Below are positions 30,135-42,892 of a stretch of DNA of 64,000 nucleotides, piece by piece. The stretch is taken from NCBI GenBank assembly GCA_036346255.1, contig JAYEVH010000087.1, forward strand, positions 62,001 through 126,000, written 5' to 3'. Under the pieces are notes generated by a model. The model did no database searches, was not told where the DNA came from, and worked only from the letters and a program-made list of their open reading frames with translations. A program made the position numbers and the translations under genes. The stretch's first letter is position 1. Each line of letters opens with the position of its first letter. The stretch is from Ampelocalamus luodianensis. Lineage: Eukaryota; Streptophyta; Magnoliopsida; Poales; Poaceae.

Positions 30135-33100
30135 TCTTTTAAGCCACAAACATTCCGGCTGTATGCACGCTAAGTCTCACGAGACGTCAACATTGTGTAT
30201 TAACCATTTAGTCACGTATGGATAGAAACCAGCGCTATCAAGCCTAAAGACAACCAGCCATCACGGAAGCCTTTCTGACATCGCAATGCTCCTAACACCA
30301 TCCTTTGCGACTTCTCGCAACTCAAGCCAACACAAAGTACTAAGTCAAGAGAGGTCCCACACCCTCTAGTGGTTAGTACCGACAAATTGCTCTGGATAAT
30401 AAGTGTACTCACAAGATGTTCGGTCCTTAATTGACTTGAGCACCATTCCAATCACACCAAAAATCACATCAGCCTTACCATTGTGCCCAAGTCTAAATTA
30501 TTTTGTTTCATTTAGTTTTCATAAGTAGTATGGCACAAAGCTAAAATCATAGATCATAATAAGTTTTATGATCAAGGTTATCATGTCGATAACCTACCAT
30601 TTCACGGAAGCTAAGCATGGCTAGCAATTTTCCACAACTACTAAGTGACAAGAGCTCATCCATGAGCCCTAATCACATAACCTAGGCTCACATTAGTAGA
30701 GAATAATCATTTGCTAAGGAAATGCATTTACTAGTCAACTAACTACAATAGTTGAACACAAAGTAGCAATGCATACATAGAATTTATAATCAACATAAAT
30801 ACTTAAAATACTGGGATTAACATTATCAAACTGCTTGCCTTTGGGATTGGTCTTGCTGCAGAGGGGAGTGCTCAGGTTCAATAAATTCTTCTGAACCCAA
30901 CGGAAAAGGCGATAAAACCAATAAGACCAAGAACACCAAAAGAACTCAACAGCAAGAACATTCAAATCCCATAAAATTTCTACAGCAACTAGAGGTTGAT
31001 TTTAGACAATTTAGAAACAAGAATCACTTCATTTGGACTTAGTATGAAAAAGTTATGCCCTAAACAATTTCTCTCAACCTGAAAAATCCTAATTAAATTA
31101 ATTTCGGTTACTGTTCATAGCAAAAATTTCTAGAATGATCTGGAATCTGAAATTTTTATGGTAGGTAGCTAAGGTCATCCTAAGAAAAAGCAAAGTTGAG
31201 TTTACATCATTTGGAGTTATAATGAATTAGTTATGATTTTCTAAGTTCTAAACTAGCATATATCACTTTTCAGAACATGAATAAAGACAAGGCCTAGTTC
31301 ATATTAAAGCATGTCTATAGACAAATTTTACCAGGTTGAGTTTGCTCAGCTTTGGATTTACAGAGAAAAAGTTATATTTTACAAATTTGAGATAATTTCT
31401 AAACAACCATTTCATTTTAAACAAGTTCTCACAATTTATATCATTTTCTCACATAACGAGCGCCTAAACCATTCTCAGATTAAGCAATTGGAATCATTCA
31501 AAAGGAGCTAAAATGACAAAGCTATGCACTTTGAAATTTGAAACATTAAAAGACTTAGAAAATTTGAGCTCTCGGAGGTCCAAATGAAATCAGGCGAACG
31601 GGGAGGTCAGTCGTTGATCTTGCACATAGCCACGGACCAAGGCGCAGACACAAAGACCTCCTCCCATCACCGGGGAGGTCCGGACCGTTGAGATTGGATC
31701 CAACGGCCACGACTGCTGCATGCAGGCTGGCACGCAAAGGAGGGGTCCTCGCGCCATCTGAGGTCGGGACCGTCGATCAAGATCCAAGCGGTCCGAGCAC
31801 TAGGGAGGTCCAAGGCTTTAAATCAAGGAAGGAGGTTTGGGTGATCGTGATCTCTGGGAGGTCCCAACGTCTAGATCTCCGAGAGGGAGGTCCTACTGCT
31901 AAATCTGGAGGGAGGTCCACCTGTTAGATCTAAATCTAACCGCTGAGACCCGAGGAGGTCCTAAAGCTACTGGGATCTAAAGGATGAGGTCTCAGGCGGC
32001 CAAGATCTCCAAGGTCTTGATCAAATGATTTACACGAGGAGGTCTTGATGGCTAAGATCTACTCGGGAGGTCCTATACGACAGGTTTTAACGGGAGAGAT
32101 CCGGGCGGCTGGGACAGACCTAGGAGGTCCTCGAAACTAAGGATTTTAAAGGAGATCTAACGCTCGAGATCTAAATCCGGGAGGTCGTGAACGACTAGGA
32201 TTGCGCCTAAGAGGTTCCGGAGCGGTTTTCAAAAGACTAGGGGTGGCTTTACAAAGAGAACTCCGAGGGGGCCTAGGGGGTCTTTGCAAAATGACCAAGG
32301 GGAGGTTTATGCCATGGAAAGATCTAAATGGCTAGATTTAACCAGTGGTGGTCCTAGACGGCTAGGATCGACTCTAGGGAGGTCCTAGCGCGAAGATTTT
32401 TCATAGAGCAGATCCAACGCTAAAAGCTAAACCATGGAGGTCTTTAATGCGGAGATTACTCTAAGAGGTCTTGGAACTTAGAATTTACACTGAAACCCTC
32501 TACTGCAGATCTCGACGGAGGTGATCTTAACGTGAGATTATACTAGGGAGGTCCTCAGAGGGAGGTCTTCATGACGTGTGTGAGAAGAGGTCCACTTCAC
32601 CAAGATAAACCAGAGAGGTCTTTAACGGTGCGGATCACTCTAGGAGGTCGAGCGGGAGGTTCAAGGGTTTTGCCATACGACAACAGAGGAGGAGGGGCCC
32701 ACTCGCAAATGAGAGGTCTCACGATTCGACAACCAATCATTGCTAGCGGAGATGTCCAACCTTACGCCACAAAAGCCCGAGCATCTAGTAAACGAGCCTC
32801 ACCACGGCGATGGGGACTCGCCACACACAGGGCACCGATGCTCACAATAGTGCCGCTGGACTCACTGAGACACTCGATGATGGCAACGCCTTGAACGCCA
32901 AGGCGGAGAGGATGAAGGAGTGCAATACATCTCACCAAAAACTAAACGAGCTCTCATGACGACTAGAAAATGCAAAGAGACCAAGCTAAGGAAAAGGCAC
33001 TGAGGGCGAGAGGGACCAAGGTGTCGGAGGAACTTGGAGAAGGTCGACTAAGTCCGACGGCCGCGCTTGCTACGATGAAGAAGAAGATGATCCGACCACG

Positions 33101-34371
33101 AAAGCCACCTCCCAACTTGTTCACTCGCATTTTGAACCAAGCTAAGTCGATGAAGCTTGAGGTGATCAAGATGACAGGTGAAGACTAAGAATGTCGAAGG
33201 GACCTTTGGAGCTGAGCTTCGCAGGAGCTCCAAGGGTGACAATGGTGGTAGGGGTGCAGTCTCGGGTGCTCAAGCTTGGGCTCACACAACCGAGGAGTTC
33301 AAGCAGCAACCAAGAGGAAGGAAGAGGAGAAAGGGGTCTCTGTGCTACTCATAGCCCGGGAGCTTGCAAAGGTGTGAGCAAAAGTTCATCGTGAACAAAG
33401 TCCATGCTCAAGGACACGAGATTTGACAAGGTAGGAAGGGAATGACTTTTTTAGTGGCAAAGCTCGACACAATTAATGCACATAAAGAGTTGGGAAGGAC
33501 CAAAGGTGATAAGCCATTGCTCCTAATCGCTCGACTCTAACACGCATCGCCGCCGGAAAATCATGGCGACCGGACTGTGGAGGTCGGTGGAAGAGGATAG
33601 AGCCGGGAGGTCCGGACGCCCCCGATGTGCTCGGTGGTCTGGACGTCCTGCATCACCCGGCGAGGAGGTCCGAGCGCACGGGAGGTCCAGGAGTTCGTGA
33701 CTGGCAGGATGGAGATCCGCGGTCCGACCACCCCGGCGCGCGAGATCGAGGGGAGGTCGTGGTAATCGATGAGAACCAACTAACGCCCAAAGACGCCGCT
33801 GCATGACGATCGATTCGCCGCGCATTTGACTTAGCCAGCCGTCGACTGTCGGACGTCCGACTTTGTTCGAGCCGACTCGCACCAGAATTTTGAGTTTTGA
33901 ACCGATCCAAGTTTGGGGATTTATTTGGGATAGCAAACCAACTACAAAAATTATGAAAGTTTTACAGGAGTTTGGTAGCTGAGTTATTGACATTGTGTAA
34001 ATTTTTCAGAGGTTTTGTGCTATACTTTTTCCTCCAAAATTTCACCACTGTGCTGGCCATACCTTGACCAGAATTTGAATAGGTTTGACTGACCTCCAAA
34101 GATATTCAAACAATTTCTAAAAATCGTGAAATTTTTGAGGGTCACATACCATCCCAAGAACTTAGGATAATTATTTCCAGGAGATGATCAAAACATTTGA
34201 CAAGATTGTTTTTGAAGGATCAAGATTTGAATCAAAAGACTTGTGACTTTGTATTTCCATAACTTCTTGTATAATAATTGTTCAAGACAAATAGGAAATA
34301 CACGATGAAAAAGTTTTAATTTCTACTCATTTTCTTACATTTGAAACACAAGTCCAAATTGGGATGTTACA
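30135..34371 (-). mobile_element. Giant LTR TK-2, low end truncated
   Basis: On the minus strand it starts TGTAACATCCCAATTTGGAC at 34371. It aligns block by block with 700-4155/8826-9054 and with J. It breaks near 30135, so roughly the last kilobase of the LTR, including the CTATTCGAATAG module, is gone. The middle (31565-32700) is a long AGGTC-rich array. 32700-33950 is GC-rich and differs from the other copies. No gene is seen. Confidence 0.75.
31565..32700. repeat. Long degenerate GGAGGTC array in TK-2
   Basis: About 35-40 irregular units of 20-40 bp are each built on GGAGGTCC and often followed by a GATCTAA or AAGATCT box (for example GGGAGGTCCTACTGCTAAAT). It is about three times longer than the related stretch in TK-1. 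J has no comparable array at this position. Confidence 0.7.
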
Positions 34372-35196
34372 ATACCTCGGAAGTGTGGGTGGCTTAAAAG
34401 GCTGTCCAGTGGGTACATTGGTACACCTGCAGAGTTAAAACTATTCGAATAGCCTCGTCCTAGGTTATGGACATGCTTGCAAGGTCTTTCAAGAGTTGAA
34501 CCAACCTTTAATTAAAACTTGATGGGTGATACGAATCGATTCGTATGCGTTGTGGTGGCTATTGGGATAGTCACCTCAGTGGTTACTTGTATTTATTATT
34601 AATTCGCTGTTATTTTCAACATCAAAATGACTTGTAAACTTGCTTTTAAATGTATTACATTATTGCAAATAAAATTGGTTTTGTGCAAATGAGACATATA
34701 ACCTCCACTTAAATAAGCTGCATGTAGCATATGAATAGATCCGCTATTCCACGTCAGTCTTCAGTACCTTGTGTACTCGGTTATCTTGTTTAAATGTATT
34801 TGTTGCAGAGGAAGAAGGTGAGCTTGAAGGGCCTCACTTTTGTGAGCTTTGTTGTGGTAGCGGGGCGACTAGCTTACGCCTTGGCGGTTGCCTTGTGGGT
34901 TGTGTTGGCTAACCGGCCGACTTTTATTCTTAGCCATCTTATGGCGCTTTGCTTCCACTTGTCATTCTTGTATATTGTGTCATTTGGCCTCGGCTCTTTT
35001 GTAATAACTTACTTTATCTATGTCCTTTTCTAGACTTGTTAATGTATATTGTATGGAAATGATGTGAAATTTTGTGATGATGTGCATGTCCGCAGTGCAA
35101 GGAAGCATATGTCTATCGAGGCTTAGAATGTTTAATTAGTAATGCTAGAACCATTTAGAGGTTAAGTGTTACTAGTTAAATATTCCGGTCCTCACA
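34372..35196 (+). mobile_element. Giant LTR piece P, plus-oriented 3' end
   Basis: This is the reverse complement of the low-end parts of TK-1, M, K and J. It includes CTATTCGAATAG (34441-34452), CCTAGGTTATGGACATGC and the end TATTCCGGTCCTCACA at 35196. It meets TK-2 head to head at 34371 and lacks its own start. A 79-codon frame at 34794-35033 with hydrophobic residues is LTR sequence read in one strand and is not conserved as a frame elsewhere. Confidence 0.75.
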
Positions 35197-38100
35197 TCTT
35201 ACACAAATAAAAATTAGTTATGCATAGGCTGTTCAAAGGATAGCTCATATTGGCTTAGTTTTGCAAAGAGACGCAACAATGTACAACCTACATATACTAG
35301 TTTTTCAAGTGCCATTTCAAAATCAGATTTGAAGTAGAAGTAAAGCATGTGAATATGTAATGAATTGAATAACAAATAAATCATACAAATAACAAAGCTG
35401 TACCACTTTGAAACAACAACAAGCATGAACAACCCATTCATGCCGAATACCAAGTTGTAACCACAATTTTAATTTCAAGTCTAACAATAAGCACCACAAA
35501 CTCAAGCGATCGCCCATAACCACAGACACGGCTATTCGAATAGATTTATACTCGCAGGATGTACTACTTACCCACACGACTCGATTAGCAGAAGTTCGGA
35601 TAATGACACACTTCCTTGGTATACCAAGGGAGAATCGAGATACGGTCATTTTCAGAAGAAAACCTATTGGGCTAAGTCCCTATGAGATGTTTCTGTCTTA
35701 GTACAACCAGCGTATAGCACTTACTAAGGGGCTCACAAGTTATATTGGAATACCGATGCAAAAAAGGGTAATTGGTGCTCACATGCACACTATAGAACAT
35801 TACTGCTCCTAAGGACAAATGATCAAACACAAATGCCCCTACACCACCATGGGACTTAATATAATAAAACCTTCCCATTACTTAACAATATAGTACCACA
35901 TACATGCGTATGATAGCATGAGTTTTACTTGAATCGCAGGTACCTAAAGTTTGGTCCAATTGTCCAAACAAGTCAAACCATACCCAAATCTCGTGTACGA
36001 AGGCACCATTACTAGCCATCACTTGTCCAGACCAAAAACTCATTTAAAATGACAAAATTTAACTCATAAAATAGATAATAAGATCTTAAACAAAAGTATA
36101 ATGAAAGTTGTGTTTATCCCATAATTGTCGGGTTATTCCTAACAATTAGCTACTTCTGCTAGACTTGCATGGCTAAGCAAACTTGTATATCATATTTCAC
36201 ACAATTATAACTTAATGTGGTGCTGGAATAAAGGGTAACCTCAATGAATAGAGATAACTAAACTACACATCACAAAAAGCAACATTATCAAAATAGCATG
36301 CAATTATATTGCACTATCTTAACAAAACGGGATCAAATATGATGCAAAAGAAAGTTCAAATGATGCTTGCCTTGCTGGTAGCTTAGTTTCTCTCCTGTAG
36401 TGTATAGGTCAATATTGATAGGCTGGAATCTATATAAATACAACAAGAATAAACATCGAGAAATACCTCAAAATTCAAAATGCTCAAAAATGCATGATTT
36501 TTCTACACTAGCTAAGTCATGATTTTATATGAATTTAGGTGAAATAATTATTCCATATGAATTTAGTATGTCCGAGTTATAGATTTTGAATTCGATCCAC
36601 AAATGCAATCACATCGCTCACTTAATTTAATTCTTTAGCTAAAATAGAGAATGGTGGGGATACAAAGGATTACTAGGTAAATAGGGAATAATAAGATAAT
36701 ACCAAAATATTTGAGTTCTCCTCATTTGGAGTTTTCATGATTTAGTTATGAATTTCTAAATTTATCAACATCTTATAGTGCAAAACTAATTAGTTTGGGA
36801 TCATTTTCCCAGCACTATATCTTCGTGATAGGGTAAAGTGAAACCATTTTTAGAAATTATTTCACTTAAAATTAAAAATATCAAAAGTGGTTACAATTGT
36901 TTTGAAGTTAAGATGAAATAGTTATATATTTTGAAGTTAAAAACCTTTTCTAGTTCAAAAATAACTTAGTTTTGGATCACTCTCCTCAAAATATATTTTC
37001 AAAGACAAGACAAGTTTCAAATCTATTTCAAAATAAATTTTATTATAAATGGAAAATACCAACACTAGTTTCACTCATTTTGGAGTTGAGATGAATTAGT
37101 TATGCATTTTAGAAGTTAATACCAATTTCGATATGCAAATTAATAGATTTCAATTTCATAAAGTATTTATTACTTTTTCTATGAGCCGAACCTAGCACTA
37201 CACACTAACGAACGGGTCTCGAAGGTGGTTGATCTCGGTCAACCTTGACCGAGCCCAATTAAAACATCAAGCGAAAAGTCCAAAATACGTTTTCGGTTAG
37301 AAAAGTGTACTTTTGATTTTTCAACTAAAAATTATGTTTTCCTTTGAAAGTGTAAACTCTAAACTTACGCAACCACTTAATAGGAGGCCAAAGCGCAAGG
37401 TTTTGCGCGCGGTCCACCATCAATCGAGACCCTTTAATGACAACGTTAAGCTCTAATCATTGCTTAATCTAATTCAACGGTTACACGCTTAATCGCCCAC
37501 GTCTGTTGTCGCCAGGCTTCGACAACAAAGTAGCTCGGCCCTGAGCTGGCTAGCTGCCAGCCGATGGTCCACTGCGAACTAAAAAGGATGGGACCACAAA
37601 GCGTGGCGGTCCCGGACGATGGTCAAAATGGCGGCGGCGAACCCAGCGGTGGTAACGACGCAGTAAAGTGCACTTCGATGCGTGCGCATGTGCATGCATA
37701 CCGAGTTCGTGTGCAATCCAAGCGTCGCAAAATTTATAACGGTGCCAGAGCTACGAGGTGGTGGGGTCGAGAAGCTTAGGTTGGCTTGACGTCGACAATG
37801 GCCACGCAAGCGATGAGGTCCAACGTGGAGAAGGAAATCGCAAGAAGAAGAACCCGGAAGCTTTGGGATAGCCTAAGAGAGGTAAGGTGATGGTAAAAAT
37901 GCAAGGGATTGAGTAATGGCTACCGGATCTCAAATGAGGATGAAGGAGAACTTTGGCGAAATAGGCAAAAATCCAAATTCACCAACTCTGTCAAGCATCG
38001 ATGAAATAAGTTGAGGAAAACTTGATTATTTCTTAAGACACAGACGCCAAACATCAAGGCCAAACTCACGAGCTAGACGCATGAAGGTGTCCTATGGAAA

Positions 38101-39085
38101 GGCCTGAGCAGTGAGACACGATGGTGCTCGGATCTAAAGGAAACAAACAAAGGTGAAAGCAAAATGGAAACGTGAGAACAGAGAAGAGGGATCACCCGGT
38201 GAAGCCACGGAGAGAGCGGAGAGCCTCTTTCCTCGCACCAAGAGGAAGATGGGAAGAAGGCGCCAGGGTATTATGCTCGGGTGTTGACGCGATGGAGCGA
38301 CGCCACGGAAGCCCGAGAGTGGTTGCATGACGGCTCAAGAGCGGCTCAGAGCGCGCAATCGCGTGGCAAGCCGCTCGCGCCTTCCGCCCGAGGTAGGATG
38401 GCCTCACATGCGGGCCCGAAAGCAGAGGCACAAGGCAAGTGGGTGTGGCATGGAAACACGAACCATTAGATCGGAAATGGATGGCTAGGATAAAGGGACA
38501 TTTGGATCGTCCCGATCGTTGAATCCCAACCGGACGGCCTGTGTTCCGTGAGTGCGATTAGGGGATGGCCGAGTTTGTCACGAGTCGGACTCGAGCCTGG
38601 GAACAATGCAAGTAAATGGTTTGAGTCTAGAGTTTTGACTGAGATTTAATTTATCTTCTCTACTTTGACCAGGTGCTAAAAATAGAAATAAATTTCCTAA
38701 AAATATGAAATAATTCACAGAGGTTCTTGGGAAGCTCTAGTATCCATATAAAATTATTAAACACCACTTTTCATAATATATTTTGTAATATATAAATTCA
38801 AACTTAGGCTAGGTCTTTGAATGATGTTTGAATTTTCTTAGTGTTTAAACCAGTCCCAAAATGTGATAAAAATTATATTTATTCATGATAATTGTTGTAG
38901 TATTTTAATAAATTGTTTCCGCATAACAAAGTTTTTATTTCGAAAACAATTGGGGTTCAATTTGAAGTGTAGGTTTATAATTGTTTGAGATTCTCCAAGT
39001 GCAATACTTTATGCAAAAGCTTGAAAACAATGATGCATGCTAATGACATCCATAGTAATCTTCTTTATTAATTGAGGATGTGACA
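35197..39085 (-). repeat. Element G 3' LTR (about 3.9 kb)
   Basis: On the minus strand it starts TGTCACATCCTCAATTAATA at 39085, right after the polypurine tract. It is related in layout but not in detail to the TK LTRs: it has the CTATTCGAATAG module (35532-35543), the AT-rich middle with AGTTATGAATTT-like blocks, and a GC-rich part (37200-38600). The low boundary near 35197 is set by the end of P and is uncertain. No gene is seen. Confidence 0.7.
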
Positions 39086-39101
39086 AACCTCCCCTTACAA
39101 A
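39086..39101 (-). promoter_or_regulatory. Element G polypurine tract
   Basis: On the minus strand GTAAGGGGAGGTT precedes TGTCACATCC. The wider context resembles that of C and D. Confidence 0.75.
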
Positions 39102-39249
39102 AGATCTCATCCCGAGATCGCGGTGGGGTGGAAGTAGGATAGGAAGGTTCTAAAAGAAGACATAACATCCATTGTCTTGATTTCCTTCAAAGATAGTGCT
39201 AAGATATCTTGGTAAGATTACAAAGAATGCGTTACATTTACCATTGCTT

Positions 39250-39866
39250 TGTCTAACCTTTCCTTTCTTGATTCGAAGGTACTTCACGCGAAGGAAAAAA
39301 GATCCGGATAGTTAGCTCGCATTTGATCTTCACGTTTCCATGTTGCTTCATCTTCAGATGGTTGCTCCATTGAACTTTGATGAACTTGATATGCGATTCC
39401 TCGTCTTGCGCTCCTTTCCTCAAGAATGTGAACCGGTACTCCCGATAAGAAAGGTCGGGTTGCAAGTCAGAGCTTCTAACTCGGGTTTCTGAACACGAAG
39501 ACACTTCCTCAGTGTGAAATATGGTACACATCATGTACATCGACAAGTGATGGTGGCAATTCCAATCGATAGGCTACAGCATCCAATTTTGCGAATTTGA
39601 ATGGTCGGATGTAGCGAGGCGCCAATTGCCTTTGACTTGGAAACGATGCATTCCTTTCATGGAGAGACTTTAAGATAAACATGATTGTCCACTTCAAAAC
39701 TCAACTCACGGCGACGCAGGTCGGCATAAGACTTCTGACGAGATTGAGCCATCCAAGTCGCCACGGATGACTGAACTTGATCTCGTGATCTTTCACCAAG
39801 GTTGGACCATAAAATGGCCTCTCCGCTTCGACAGTTCAAAGGTGTCCTACAAGCTCTCCCGGACAA
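39250..39866 (-). pseudogene. Element G integrase C-terminus and chromodomain
   Basis: The minus frames give MAQSRQKSYADLRRRELSFE and VDNHVYLKVSP (39866-39657), then QLAPRYIRPFKFAKLDAVAY and RLELPPSLVDVHDVYHISH (39697-39509). Shifted frames follow with LQPDLSYREY, FIKVQWSNH and YPDLFSPR-like parts of a chromodomain (39490-39260). The order and motifs match Tekay/Del chromoviruses. At least three frameshifts separate the parts, so this is a pseudogene. Confidence 0.8.
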
Positions 39867-40720
39867 AGCCCTCGAAGCGATTTGTAGGCTTGATTGAAGT
39901 CATTGTTGTAGAGAATTCGAAAAAGGTAAACACTTCTCCCAATTCTTGCTATAGGACAAACACATGCGGAGAAGGTCTTCTAAAATTTGGTTCACCTTTT
40001 CGCTTTGCCCATCCGTTTCGCGGGTGGTACACGAGCTGAAAGATAGATTGGTCCCATTGCTTTATGTAACCATCCCAAATAGCGCGGTGAATTGGAGGAC
40101 CTCGATCGGAAACTATCACCTTTGGCACACCGTGAGACAACGATTCGGAAATACAAAGCTCGCTAACTTGTCCCGCGGTAGGTGGTCTTGACAGGAATGA
40201 AGTGAGCAACCTTTGTCGAACGATCGATAATCATCCATATGGAATCGGACCGTTTGAGTCCTTGAAGGCCTGATAAAATCCATGCCAACTTCTTCTCATT
40301 TCCACTTGGGAAGGCAGGGGTTGTAGAGTACTGCGGCTTTAAATGTCTGTCTTGACTCTTTAGCATACATCACACCTAGCAATATATTGAGCGATCCGTC
40401 GTTTCATTTGGCTCCACCAAAGTCGTTTCTTGAGATCTTGGTACATCTTGGTACTACACCGGGTGAATAGAGAATTTGACATGAGCCTCCTTGAGAATTA
40501 GTTCTCTCAAGGTGCGATTAAAGGCACTCACCAACGGGTCCCAACCATAGAGTGCCTTGTGCATCTTCTTTGAAGCATTTGGCCTTGCCTTTCTTCATTG
40601 CTTCGAATTTGGGTTACTTTATGTCGGTCTTTGGGCTTCTCTAATCTGGTCCTCAAGTGTAAAATTCACACTAAGGGCAGCAAGAGAACCTTCACAATTA
40701 TCCCGGATGTAGACGTTGCA
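39867..40720 (-). pseudogene. Element G integrase core remnant
   Basis: The minus frame 40209-39949 has SLSHGVPKVIVSDRGPPIHR with the second catalytic aspartate and AIWDGYIKQ. Further on is a damaged YHPRNGWAKR, where HPQTDGQTER is expected, so the glutamate is lost from this frame by an indel. The frame 40366-40163 gives SDSIWMIIDRSTKVAHFIPV and KTTYRGTS. 40380-40720 holds broken sequence of the zinc-binding and linker parts. This is a decayed Tekay/Del-type integrase. Confidence 0.75.
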
Positions 40721-41232
40721 TTGCAAAGACACAAACCCCATCAAAGATATCGACAGCAGTTGCATGAGATTTTACTCAATGCATCGCCACCATGTTGGCT
40801 TTCCACTGAATGATAATGGAGTCACATATCATAATCTTTGATCAACTCAAGTCATCTTCTTTGCCTCAAGTTCAGATCGGCTTGGGTGAAAATATACTTG
40901 AACTCTTGTGGTTTGATCTCGCAACGATTACCAATGAGGTAATGTCTCCAAATCCAAAGCATGGACTATAGCTGCAAGCTCTAAGTCATGTGTGGGATAA
41001 TTAGTTCATGAGGTCTCAACTACCTCGATGCATATGCCACCACTCGACCCTCTTGCATGAGAACACAATCGAGCCCGTGGCGGGATGCATCACAATAAAT
41101 GTCGAAGCTCTTGTGAATATCTGGCAGGATGAGCACCGGAGCTTTGGTCAGACATTCTTTTAAAATCTGAAAACTATGCTCACATTCTGTTAACCATTCG
41201 AACTTCTTTTCCTTCTTGAGAAGCTGGGTCAT
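40721..41232 (-). pseudogene. Element G RNase H and RT connection
   Basis: The frame 41232-41020 reads MTQLLKKEKKFEWLTECEHS, KECLTKAPVLILPDIHKSFD, IYCDASRHGLDCVLMQEG and RVVAYASR. That is the RT connection and the first RNase H strand with its aspartate. The rest of RNase H (to 40800) is present in shifted frames, including an LELAAIVHAL-like block. The glycine normally before CVLMQEG is aspartate here. Confidence 0.75.
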
Positions 41233-41545
41233 TGGCCTAGCAATTTTGGAGAAGTCCTTGATGAATTTGTGGTAATATCCCGCAAGTCCAAGGAAACTAC
41301 GGATGTCGGTGGCGCCGGGTTTCTCCAGTTTAGCACATCTTGCACTTTACTTGGATCACAAGAACACCGCTCTAAGATAGGATATGACCCAAGAAACTAA
41401 TCGAACCAAAATTCACATTTCTTGATTTTTTCATAGAGTTGATGTTGACGGCTTCTCGGCACAAGTCGTAAGTGCTGCGTGTTCTTCATCGACTTGGAGT
41501 AAATAAGAATGTCATCGATGAAAACAATGATGAACTGATCCAAAT
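41233..41545 (-). pseudogene. Element G reverse transcriptase, downstream part
   Basis: The frame contains FIIVFIDDILIYSKSMKNTQ with the FIDD active site and KKCEFWFD of the following segment. It is interrupted at 41545 by a solo LTR with target duplication CAAAT; the gene continues at 42438. Short deletions also break the frame between the active site and the connection. Confidence 0.8.
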
Positions 41546-42437
41546 TGATACGGGGAAGGCCCGATCTTCTGAGGAACCGTGGATAGTTGATGCGAAGACG
41601 ATGTCGCAGAATTAACATCCCAATGCACGAACCCTCAACTCTTCGGAATACGCCAAAACACACCGGGTAGTTGTTCGTCGAGACCACGAACACGAACGCC
41701 AAGTCCCAACCCAATGGAACACGGCTTGACCTTGGATTGCGAACAAAACAAATGGATCGCTAATTCTCTCAAAGTCCTCGCATGAACTCGTGTCGAAGAA
41801 CAAGCAATAGTTATGTTTCAATCTTATGCATAAACCGGTTCGCCTCTATGGGTAAGCCATGGGGTTCATAGCCCCCACGCAAGCACAAAACTGATGAACA
41901 GTAACCGAGTGCTACAGTAATCCGAGTCCTGACACTGTTCACTGCCTACATTCAAGTCCGATTACTGTTCACGTGAACAGTAATTTGATTAAAACGTCCT
42001 ACTTTAATTTGGAAATTTAAACTAGTCTCCCTCTCGGTTTCTTTGTATTGTGAGCTTTCCTTCTTAGCTTGCGCAATTTGTCGATGCACTTGATGCTTCT
42101 TTTGATGCCAATAAACCTTTGTTGCCGTGTCACCATATGTCTTTCTTGACCGCCGCATGTGCTAGGGTTTTATCTCGAGAGCATTCCTCGCACACATGGG
42201 TTTCTTCTCCCTTGTTGGCCGATGTGTTTCTCTCCATGAATTTGTTCCCGCCCCTCTCCTCCCTCTCGGTTCCAAAGTCTTTAAATTTGTCAACCTGAGA
42301 ATGCACCTGGTATTTTTTTAGGTAGTAACCAATTCTCATTGGCAACAAAAGGAAATTCATTAAGAAACAAATGCACTGTTTGAGAAGTTTAGCTCGCTTC
42401 ACGAATAACCTCATAAGTAGTAGGGATATCCTCATCA
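41546..42437 (-). mobile_element. Solo CR-family LTR inside element G RT, duplication CAAAT
   Basis: This 892-bp LTR (plus strand TGATACGGGGAAGGCC to GGATATCCTCATCA) is flanked by CAAAT at 41541-41545 and 42438-42442. The palindrome is intact at 41961-41984, but the TATA region is worn (GGGGTTCATAGCC). Removing the LTR and one CAAAT brings the reverse transcriptase halves back into collinear order around the MEYLDQF-FIDD region. Confidence 0.95.
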
Positions 42438-42890
42438 CAAATACTCCATGAAAAACCGAACCATAAGGTTCATGAAGTAGGCCGCATTTGTTAAACGAAG
42501 ATATGATGCTGTACTGATAATCCATAATCTGAGTAGAAAATGTCGTCTTGATGTCTTCGATTCGACTTTTGATTTGATGGTAGCCCATATCAAGTCAATC
42601 TTGGAGAAAACTCCGAGCTCCATTCAATTGATCAAACAAATCATCAATCCGGAAGTGGATACTTGTTCTTGATGGTGACTTCGCTCAATGAATCGGTAGT
42701 CCACACTTTCGCAAACTCTTATCTTTCTTGACAAAAATAGCCGGGCATCCCCAATGTGAAGAGCTTGGCCTAATGAATCCTTATCTTGAAGTTCCGTGAG
42801 TTGTGCCAACTCTACCAACTCTAGAGGCGACCGCTTGAAATTGGCGCGATCATGCAAGCTCGATGACAAACCAACCGCGATCGGGGGCAT
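42438..42890 (-). pseudogene. Element G reverse transcriptase, upstream part
   Basis: Minus frames give LGVFSKIDLIWATIKS (a damaged FSKIDLRSGYHQIKS), TNAAYFMNLM, LFMEYL-like sequence and the finger segment LVELAQLTELQDKD. These correspond to the fingers and palm that come before FIDD. The frame is shifted several times. Lineage as for the rest of element G (Tekay/Del). Confidence 0.75.
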
Positions 42891-42892
42891 GC

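Noticed and set aside
34794..35033. 79-residue hydrophobic frame that looks like a membrane protein
   Set aside because: It lies inside giant-LTR piece P; the same LTR region in M, K and J does not keep the frame, so it is chance.
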